In this document: piece by piece, positions 56,210-64,000 of the stretch | Numbering within the stretch: position 1 is the stretch's first letter | Layout: every line of letters begins with the position of its first letter | Origin: Maratus speciosus | Taxonomy: Eukaryota > Arthropoda > Arachnida > Araneae > Salticidae | Length of the DNA stretch: 64,000 bases | Direction of reading: 5' to 3' | NCBI GenBank assembly: GCA_963932465.1 | Contig: OZ010800.1 | Span: 34,288,852 to 34,352,851, forward strand | Made by a program: the position numbers and the translations under genes | The notes under the pieces: model-generated | Database searches by the model: none | Told to the model about the DNA's origin: nothing | What the model saw: only the letters and a program-made list of their open reading frames with translations

Positions 56210-57022
56210 CATCGGTTCGGGAACCTTTATAGGTACGCGACCCACCCTAAAGTAAAATAAATTTCGGCATCCGCCTCATATGAGGCTATATCTAATATCA
56301 ATATGAAAATTTTGTATGATCTCTATAAGCTATTGGCTATCCTACCCCATAAAAAAGGCAAATTTTCGTACGAAGGATGCACAATAAGCAAATAAAAAGA
56401 ATTGGTAATCCCAATGTGAAATTGAAAAATAATTAAAACAACAAATATAATAAAAAATACGTTTCATTATTATCAGAACATAACTTTACAAAAGGTGAGA
56501 TTTCTGGCACTGGAGGATATAGTTCTGGCGCTAGACCTCATACCTATGAGGGCGTCTATATCAGAATTAAAACTTGTTAATTTTAACCTTAATTCACTTT
56601 CTACACGCAATTTGCTTCTGTTCTTGTTTCTCAAGTAGAAAAGGCACGTTCACACAAGTATGTCGTGTTCAACTCTACCAAAGACATCAAATCTGATTTA
56701 GATATTTCTGGATATTCTGCTTCTGTGTTCATCCAAAAGGAAATTAAGAATTTTTGAAGGTTGCCTTAACGATAGCACGACTACTGACATATCTCACAAC
56801 GAGGTCATAATATACTCGTAATAATGAGTGCCTGTTTAAGAAAACACTGTCTTCTCACGAATTTTTAGTTTAAGCTAATCACAGTCATGGTTATTGTGGT
56901 TGTAAAATGGTGTATTTGTTATATTTTTTCAAAAAGATGAAATAAAAGATATGTTTTTGCGGCAAACGTCGATATTTCCGCAACCCTACCTGTGGGTCGC
57001 GAACCATAGGTTTGAAACGCTG
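56210..57022 (-). mobile_element. Internally deleted hAT element
   Basis: The ends, CATCGGTTCGGGAACC (56210) with TAGGTACGCGACCCACC inside it and the inverted CTGTGGGTCGCGAACC … GAAACGCTG (to 57022), are the hAT 'CAGNGGTTC…CGCGACCC' type. The 8-bp flanks CTTTATGT and CTCTGTGT agree at six of eight positions, as for an aged 8-bp TSD. Inside, the - strand encodes the end of a hAT transposase. Confidence 0.75.
56470..56765 (-). pseudogene. hAT transposase C-terminal dimerisation domain
   Basis: FWMNTEAEYPEISKSDLMSL then VEFNTTYLCERAFS matches the hAT C-terminal domain of the ZBED5/SCAND3-like group (YP.I.…L..…F.TTYLCE..FS). After a frameshift it continues NKNRSKLRVESELRLKLTSF and SDIDALIGMRSSA, the usual following segment. 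The BED finger and the RNase H-like core are missing. Confidence 0.8.
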
Positions 57023-57548
57023 CTCTGTGTGATTAAAATTATAGAGTCACTTGAAATTATTAAATGTGGACATTATGCATGAACTGATAATTTATCTTTT
57101 AACATTTCAAGGTTGCGTCATTACTTTGTTATAATATGCATGGTGCCAGTTTCTTAATATCTTATTTCGCCCGCCTCTCCCCTTTCCACTAATGTGGTTA
57201 GCTGTATTTTGTAACTATGATAACTGAATGACGTTATTTCTTTCTCCAGTTAGATATTTTTATGAGCTCGCAAACTATATTTTCGTTTTTGGACATTTAA
57301 AGTACCGTAACCTTACTAATCCTGAAGATGATAGCAGATGCGCTACGGAACGTCAATTCTACCTTTATTGTAATGTTTTTATGTGATATCATAAAGATAT
57401 ATTTCTTGTGTACTATTCAACATGTTTCGTGTGGTTTAAATTCAAAGTTTTCTTTTTATATTTTATTATAGTTTGCACAGAAGATTGATAATAGACAGTG
57501 TAATTATCATACAATTTATATTTTTTCTTGTTTATTTTTTTTTTATAG
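57023..57548. other. Spacer upstream of exon 2
   Basis: AT-rich, ending in a pyrimidine-rich tract (TTTATTTTTTTTTTATAG) that serves as the splice acceptor at 57548. Confidence 0.4.
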
Positions 57549-57717
57549 GTGCTCATTATCAAAACCCCCGTTGTGGCCTCATATGAGGAGCCCTTATGTT
57601 CGTTGGGCATTCCACATGAAGCTAATAAATTTTTTGGCCACATAAAGCCGTTGTATTTTCCAATTCCTCTAGCTGTGCTTCTGCTGTCACATTTGTTTTT
57701 ATACAATATATTTAGAG
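57549..57717 (+). CDS. Multi-pass membrane protein, exon 2 (GPCR-like)
   Basis: The exon is open in phase 0 from the acceptor TTTTATAG and ends at the donor GAG|GTAAAT in phase 1 (169 bp). It encodes VLIIKTPVVASYEEPLCSLG, a loop with one Cys, and then a helix LYFPIPLAVLLLSHLFLYNI with prolines. A Cys-containing loop before a proline-containing helix is what extracellular loop 2 and TM5 of a class A GPCR look like. Joined to exon 1 the hydrophobic helix is continuous. Helices 6 and 7 would have to lie in further exons, which I could not find before 64000. Matching phase and continuity support a real gene; the family is inferred. Confidence 0.55.
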
Positions 57718-59050
57718 GTAAATATTTATTTCATTATTCGTACAGCATGCGTAGTGGCTAACCTTCCGGTTTTTTCTAAGTCTTATAAATATATTTTAAA
57801 ACAGAAATTTTACTTAAAAATTGAAATCAAATATGATTATTAGTACTGCAGAGACGCAAAATACAGTTTATTAAATAAATTTTCTTCTTCGATTTCATTT
57901 AAAAATTAGCGACAGGTTGGCAGTAACTTGCATGTATTATTTTAGATATTTTATGTATTATTTTAGATTGCATGCACTATTTTAGATGTATTGTATGAAA
58001 AAACCCCTAACCAGACCTCTATTTTAATTGGCACAATAAAAAAAAATAAAAATATCGATTTAAATCGTGCTAAACCTTTTATAATTGTCTATGTTTTATT
58101 TTTCAATAGTCCGGCGACATGTTAAGGTATCAAAGTATGTTGAGCACACATTTTTAAAATAATAAGGCAAACATGTATAACACAGATTGTTTCAAATTTT
58201 AGATTAAGGTAAACACTCAAGCAGTGGACCACTTAAAGACATTTATCTAATTATTAAAGTGTTAGTGAATTCCAAAAGATATATGCATTTTTAGCCTAGT
58301 CCTAACCTTCATGTGTCAGAATAAACATTCAAAATTTCTAAATATATTCTTCGGAAAAAATAAAAATTTAAAAAATTGTTGCATTCCTCTATGCTTCAGT
58401 AGTGGGAATAGTAGAGTTCTGATGCATGAATCTTTAAGTGTATCATTAGAATATATTAAGAGTATATATTAAGAGTATCATTAATAACATTTTCTAAAAT
58501 ATGTAAAAAATATCTCTCGAAATGCTTAAAATTTGAATTTAAAATAGAAATAAAACATCAAAAAATGAGTAAATTAAAAAAAATAAATTGAGTCTGCACA
58601 CCGGGAAATTCTAACGGATAAAATATTATAAAAATGATTAAATTCCCATATATAGTTTTTGCTCCTATAAAACTTTTTTAATGGATCGATTTTGTCCAAA
58701 TTTAGCATTAAATATCTCTTAAAATAATTCTTCTATTTGAAAACTGTCTGCATCAGCGTATTTATCAAGCATTTTTATATAACACCACCGATTTTCATAT
58801 TTTTGTATGCAATATTTTTCTTAATATTAACGAAGAAAGACCTCCGGTCACAAAAAATTCAAAACCGGCGGAGGCGGCGGCGGTGATAGCGTTAATTACT
58901 TTTTTTTTAGAATAGAGGGAAACTACATAAAAGTTGCTATGATAGCAACGAATTCTTGGTACTTTTATTTTAGCCGGGTGCAAATCTCTCCAATAGCTTT
59001 TTTTAAAACTCTTCAGTCAGCATTTTTTTTTTTCAAGTGGTAAATTAAAA
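57718..59050. other. Putative next intron, nothing recognised
   Basis: AT-rich, with a GC-richer patch GGCGGAGGCGGCGGCGGTGA near 58865-58885. No exon in the required phase was recognised. Confidence 0.4.
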
Positions 59051-59051
59051 C

Positions 59052-59346
59052 GGTACTACTTGGTTATCCCGTCGACCAAAAATCTATTGCCAAACTACAA
59101 GATTAAATGCCAATAATGGTTTATCGTAAATGTCACATTCACTTGACTGTAAGGAAGTTACACGTTTTTACGCCATCAAGTGATTTTTATTTCGACGTTT
59201 TATTTGTATCTTTATTAATGTTATACTAATTTATGTGTTCTTTCGTTACTTAAAATAAAATTTACGTCAATTTGTATAATTTGGTGAGTGGTTTAGCGAC
59301 TTATATAATTTGGCGAAATTGGTCGACGGGATAACTAAGTAGTACC
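59052..59346. repeat. Foldback segment with TTATCCCGTCGACC ends
   Basis: GTACTACTTGGTTATCCCGT (59052) and the inverted GGTCGACGGGATAACTAAGT (to 59346) bound about 295 bp at the left edge of repeat copy B. In copy A only one of these ends is present (about 8225-8250), so the pair is a difference between the copies. Whether it is a separate element is unclear. Confidence 0.5.
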
Positions 59347-59416
59347 ATTAAAACATTGCTTTCAATTTGAAATTAAATGTCATTATTTGCTGCATTATTT
59401 AATCGGGTTTGGCGTG

Positions 59417-59464
<48 letters not shown>

Positions 59465-60244
59465 GAAAATTTGGCAAAAGTTTTGTTTTCGAATACCAGT
59501 TACATATGTATTTTTAAATTATTTTCTATTATTTTAAAAATGAAATAACAATAAATTTAAAAAAAATTAATAACTATAACAGAACAATTTATAACATTTT
59601 TTTTAATAATAAGAAAATAAATGTAAATAAACATTTATTAATAAATAAGCAACCATAGCCGGGTTACATGTCAGGTAAAATGACGCCATTTTAGTGCCAA
59701 TTACGTACCCCGGTGCGTATATGACATCTGCGCCTAATATTTTTTTTTTTTTTTTTTTTAAAGAAAGAAGTGAAAGTCATTAATTTTAAATCTTTCAATT
59801 TTAAATGAAAGTTTTGTATTAAATAAAATGATAATGAAAAAAAAAATTAAAGCATTGTTCTTAGCATACATTTAAGAGTGGCCAAACTGGTCGCCAAATT
59901 AGTTTAAAATAATAACCTTTATTAAAATATGAAAAAAAAAATCTGTTATGATTAAAATTAGAGTTGCCATCATTAGAGAAAACTATTTAAAATTAGAAAA
60001 AAATTAATATTTCGAAAAGTAATTCGAATTTAAAAATTCTAATACCAGTTTTGAGATCTGCGGATCAATGGGGATTTTTGGTGTTAATTTCATCGCAAGG
60101 TATTCCATATGTTAGGAGAAATCGCCGAAAACATAATCAGTTGTTTAATCAGTCGTTTTATATGATCGTTTCATAAATTCGTTTCATTTCAGTTGTTTCA
60201 TATATCCGTTTCATAAATTCGTTTCATTAGGATTATATATATAT
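59120..60244 (-). repeat. 1.3-kb interspersed repeat, copy B (inverted)
   Basis: Reverse complement of 7332-8660, with the same landmarks in reverse order and T tracts at about 59419-59461 and 59740-59759. It lacks the 203-bp MITE of copy A. It ends with AAACGAATTTATGAAACGGA and ATCCTAATG on the - strand. Confidence 0.85.
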
Positions 60245-60499
60245 AGGGTAGATTTCAATTTTATATTAAAATATTAGCCTCTTCTGGCAAAAATTTGGTC
60301 TTTCATAATTGAGTCCAATGCCAATAGGTTTATTTTAGCTAATACGATTTGGAACACATAAAGTGTTTCTTGTGGAATGCCTTTAATGATATCACATTTA
60401 CATGAAACCAGATTAGTTCCAATATCTTTTATGATTTGCGCTATCTTTGGTAGAGGACTTGATTAGGGAAAATTCAAAAAAGTATCATTATTATTATCT

Positions 60500-61345
60500 A
60501 ATCGCTTAGGATAATGTGTCAAGAGCGAAAAGAGCGAAAAGCGTTCTAAATTACGATTTTGATGGCATTGTTAAATGTAGAAACTTGAACTTTGGCATTG
60601 TAATTACTTATACGATGTAAATACTTTCCAAGAGCAGTTGAAAAAAATTGAAATTTAAAAGAATGAAATAAACGAAAAGCATTCTGAAATTGTTCTGAAT
60701 TACAATTTCTATGGAAATGTTAAAGACAGAAACTTGAAATCTGGCGTGATAAATACTTATAAGATATAATTGCTCTCTAAGAGCAGTTTCTGTAAGATTC
60801 GAAATTTAAAAGTGGGAAATGAGTGAAAAGCATTCTAGAAACTTTCAAATTTCGATTTATATGGAATCTTTGGTAATACCAAACAGATTTCAAAAGGAAT
60901 GGCGGCAAATTGATGGTGACAGCCTTTGCTCCAATATGGGCTAATACTTTACGTCGGTGCCACTACCATCTGGACGGTACAGTAGCGAAAAATGTTCGAA
61001 AATTGCGATTTTTGTGATACTGAAGGGGCTTAGAATTTGGCATAGTAACTACTTATAAGATCTAAATGCTCTCTAAGAACATTTTCTAAAAATAATTGAA
61101 ATTTAAAAGCGTGAAATGAGCGAAAAGCCTTCTAAAGCGTTCTAAATTAAGATTTCTATATAATTGTTATGGACAGAAACTTAAAATTTGACATGGGTGT
61201 TACTTTAAAGACGGAAATGGTCGCACAGAACAGTTTAAAAATATAATCGAGATTTAAATAGGAGAAATGCGTGAAAAGCGTTTGAAATTCCGATTTCTAT
61301 GGAATTGAAAATAATAGAAACTTGAAATTTGGCATAGCTGCCACT
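60500..61345 (+). repeat. ~150-bp tandem repeat array, left part
   Basis: Units contain GAGCGAAAAGC(A/G)TTCTAAA, ATTACGATTTCTATGG, GAAACTTGAAATTTGGCAT and CTCTAAGAGCAGTTT, at spacing of roughly 150 bp (about 60523, 60671, 60818, 61117, 61268). A private insert (about 60895-60990) breaks the third unit. The array resumes beyond the TTAA element at about 61930-62190. Confidence 0.75.
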
Positions 61346-61350
61346 TTTAA

Positions 61351-61918
61351 GGGGTTCCGGACACTTTTATCTTGTTAGTGTTAAATTTGTCTTAATGATG
61401 GTGGCAGTAGCCTCGTATGACACTTTATCTCAGGAACTGTTCCAAGGAATCAGCTGAAAGTTTCAAAGATTATTCATTCTTAAGCGTTATGTATTTTTAC
61501 ATAGTTTAACCGAGTGATTTCTCGAAATTGGCTGTAATTATAATTTTTCCTTTTCTTCTAAAAGAATTAAAATTAAAAATTCATTAAAAAATAAACAAAA
61601 TTTCAAATTACAAAAAGATTGTGTTAAACTATGCGCATGTGTGAGAAAAACGTGTGTTAAAAGTTTCAAAAGCGAACTTGTATAGTTTATGACATAATGT
61701 GTCATTTAGGCAGTACTTTTAATTTGTTTTAGTAGTTTGCAGTAAAAATCATAAAATTATAATTACACTAAATTTCAAGAAATCCCTGTATCAAAGTATA
61801 TAAGAATATACAGGGAATAAGCTTTGAAAATTTCAGCAGACTCTTTGGAACAGTTCCTGAAATAAAGGGTCATTAATATGACAAATTTAACAGGCAAGAT
61901 ACAAGTGATCGAACTCCC
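61351..61918. mobile_element. TTAA-type foldback element in the tandem array
   Basis: The 568-bp element is almost wholly an imperfect inverted repeat. The ends are GGGGTTCCGGACACTT and the inverted AAGTGATCGAACTCCC, flanked by TTAA (61347-61350, 61919-61922). The inner arms share CAGGAACTGTTCCAA and GTAATTATAATTTT. It splits the 150-bp array. A TTAA target with G-rich tips relates it to the elements at 25607 and 11778. Confidence 0.8.
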
Positions 61919-61929
61919 TTAAGATGCAG

Positions 61930-62190
61930 CTGCAAGCACAAAACAGTTATTTTCAAAAAATGAAATTGAAAAGGCTGCAGGGGAAATACATTCTAAATAT
62001 ATGATTTTTGCGATACTAAGCGGAATAGAAACTTGAAATGTTGCCTTTTGATTACTTTCAAGATACAAATGCTGAGAACGGTTTAAAAAACAAATCGAAA
62101 TTTAAAAGGGTGACATGAGCGGAAAACGTTGTAAAAACTATGTAAATTACCATTTTTATGGGTTTTTACTTAATATTTGTATTAATTAAT
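61930..62190 (+). repeat. ~150-bp tandem repeat array, right part
   Basis: Continues the 60500-61345 array: AGAAACTTGAAATG, AAGATACAAATGCTG, AAATTTAAAAGGGTGACATG and GAGCGGAAAACGTTGTAAAA follow the same order. Confidence 0.7.
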
Positions 62191-62872
62191 TCTATATCCA
62201 TTTCATATTTAGGTGATGTATTTGCAATTCTTATTTAGAAATTCTAACATCTCCATTAATGAGTTATTCCACTGTATTCAATATTGAAATAAAGGATATT
62301 TATTAAATTCCAACTAAAATAACTGTCTTTAAAACCAATTAAAATCACTTAAAAATGTACAATTTATAGTTAGAGTTCTTCACTGTGTAAACGCTTATTT
62401 TGTCAAAAAAGGGCCAATTTTGGCTAAAGGAAATCCCTTTAAAACCAATAAAAGCTACCGTCGAGGCTGTTTTTTAATTTTAAACAGCTATTACAACCCT
62501 TCAAAATAGTAAATTTTGTCTTCTGCTATTTATTACTTTTTGTGATTATTAATTTTACTTTCTGATCTCAGACCTAGACAACGTCGGTCAGGTCCGCTAG
62601 TATCCAATAAAAAATATTTAAATTATCCCGATTACGAAATATTAAACAGAAAGACTGGTTGAGGGAAATAAAAGGTTAGTTAGTCTTTCGTAATTTGATC
62701 TGAAACATAGGTTTGCTTCAAATATGAACAATGTTAGCTACATTAAGCTTTTAATTTGAATGTGGATACTATTAAAAGACTATCACAAAAATACTTTAAA
62801 GCCCTAAATCACGATTGCTATTTATTAAATTGGTTGCGGACACAATGATGAATGATTACCCGTTAGGTTTAA
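62191..62872. other. Unassigned AT-rich stretch
   Basis: No gene recognised. Confidence 0.4.
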
Positions 62873-63083
62873 ACCTTTCAGGGGCAAAGGATTTTCAAAG
62901 GTAAAGTGTTGAAATAAATGAATGACACTGGGATTTACCAACAAATTTATTTCGAAAACAGAAAAAGGCGATATTTCACATACATATTAAATGTGAAATA
63001 TTTTATCAAAATTCTGGTGTCAATGTGGCGTTTGGGATTTAAAATTAAATGGTTTCATAAACATAACACCGCTACTGGAAGGG
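62873..63083. mobile_element. piggyBac-like MITE (TTAA)
   Basis: The 211-bp element starts ACCTTTCAGGGGC and ends GCTACTGGAAGGG, each next to TTAA (62869-62872, 63084-63087). The reverse-complemented right end, CCCTTCCAGTAGC, aligns with the left end. TTAA plus CC(C)TT tips is the piggyBac pattern. The frame 62918-63124 is not a recognised protein. Confidence 0.65.
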
Positions 63084-63493
63084 TTAACAGTCTCCTAATA
63101 TGCTTTTTTGGGGGGTTAATTTAATAAACTAATACTATCGATTAGATTTGAATGTATATAGATAAGATCTTAAATCTATATTACAGAATGACAGTGGAAA
63201 CTGTTTTTCGGAAACAAAATTGATAAAAAATTTCTATTTCTAAATTAGATGACTCGGTTTACATTTCTATAAGTTTCTTATCCATCAAATGCAGACGTTT
63301 ATGGTTGGCAGATAAGTAAATATTTCCATTTGGATATTAGGATAACTTAAAGTTCTTGTGAAATCTATTACTTATACTAATAATATCACAGTGTAAAAAG
63401 AAATCCAAGCTATATTGTAACCATTCGAATAATCATTAGGAAATAACTATAAATTTAATGAGACTAAGGGGTGTAGAATTAGCCGAGCCCTCT
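63084..63493. other. Unassigned AT-rich stretch
   Basis: No gene recognised. Confidence 0.4.
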
Positions 63494-63829
63494 CACTGCA
63501 AAAAAACCACTGTAAATTTGCCAGTACAAACTCGATCACAGTAAATGTGCTGTATCTTTCTTTAGTTTCCTGATTCTATAAACATGAAAAATACAGTAGT
63601 TGCATAAAATTAACAGCAAAATGTGCTGGCAATTTGGACGCCAGCACAAACTGCTGGCGTGCGAATTGCCAGCACATTGGGCTGTTAATTTTACGCAACT
63701 ACAGTATTTTTCATTTTTATTTTTTATATAATCAGAAAACCAAAGAAAGATACAGCACATTCACTGTGATCGAGTTTGTTCGCTTGATGAACAGTACTTT
63801 GTACAGTAAAAATGTCTTTTTTTACAGTG
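63494..63829. mobile_element. CACTG-ended palindromic MITE
   Basis: The 336-bp element starts CACTGCAAAAAAACC and ends GTCTTTTTTTACAGTG, with CT on both sides (63492-63493, 63830-63831). The inner arms, AACTCGATCACAGTAAATGT and TGCTGGC…, are inverted repeats around a GCCAGCAC…GTGCTGGC centre. The tips and 2-bp TSD match the elements at 40273 and 40941. The frames on both strands (63536-63855) come from the palindrome. Confidence 0.75.
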
Positions 63830-64000
63830 CTGAAGGTATGTACTTTATTGTCTAAAGATTTACCAGAATAAGCAGCTCATCGGGATTTTAAAATATTATT
63901 GAATAACAACATATTTAATTTAAAGCTTCTAATTTCGAAAACCTTCAATGTACTTTTTATTCTTATAAATAATTATATAATTTAAAAAAATAAATAAATT
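63830..64000. other. AT-rich end of the window
   Basis: Nothing recognised in the final 170 bp. Confidence 0.4.

Larger units (their letters stand above)
25512..57548 (+). other. Putative 32-kb intron
   Basis: The interval lies between the donor at 25512 (GTAAGA) and the acceptor ending at 57548 (TTTTTTATAG). Both are phase 0, and joining them continues a hydrophobic helix (…VTFPQ then VLIIKTPVVA…). It is filled with the repeats and transposons listed separately, all of which would be intronic. An unnoticed small exon inside cannot be excluded. Confidence 0.45.

Overview
The window is AT-rich eukaryotic DNA (by eye about 30% GC) with almost no long open frames, many decayed transposons, long homopolymer and TA/CA tracts, and one probable multi-exon gene. 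The BEL/Pao retrotransposon, the pogo/Tigger and hAT remnants and the many short inverted-repeat elements fit an arthropod genome. A chelicerate such as a spider is plausible, but nothing here proves it. There are no bacterial-style operons, CRISPR arrays or rRNA genes.

Host gene: the best protein-coding candidate is on the + strand. Exon 1 (25056-25511) ends in a good splice donor in phase 0. A matching acceptor opens an exon at 57549-57717, which ends in a phase-1 donor. Joined, they give about 208 residues of a multi-pass membrane protein whose helix pattern loosely matches a divergent rhodopsin-like GPCR. The intron between them would be 32 kb and carries most of the transposons listed here. 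Later exons were not found.

Layout. 0-12 kb: a foldback repeat, a degenerate minisatellite, two arrays of one 145-bp tandem repeat, a TA-flanked palindromic MITE (6006-6458), a 1.3-kb repeat holding a fresh hAT-type MITE (8340-8542), a tRNA-derived SINE (9572-9803) and a pogo/Tigger-like remnant. 12-24 kb: TTAA-flanked elements and a 5-kb CACTC-ended element (18003-23074) with other repeats nested inside. 25-46 kb: the intron, with TTAA-, TA- and CACTG-type elements, two long palindromes and a 22-bp tandem array. 46.2-52.9 kb: a degenerate BEL/Pao retrotransposon on the - strand with both LTRs. 53.3-55.7 kb: a decayed Tigger transposase with its terminal repeats. 56.2-57.0 kb: a hAT remnant encoding the transposase C-terminus. 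57.7-64 kb: the second copy of the 1.3-kb repeat (inverted), a 150-bp tandem array split by a TTAA element, and two more MITEs.

The most informative content is the set of transposon insertions whose target-site duplications, and in several cases empty sites in paralogous copies, can be read directly. These support several element classes: 8-bp (hAT), TA, TTAA, and 2-bp with CACTG/CACTC ends (CMC/CACTA-like). All protein-coding transposon remnants seen are broken. Family names rest on motif recognition, not on a database search.
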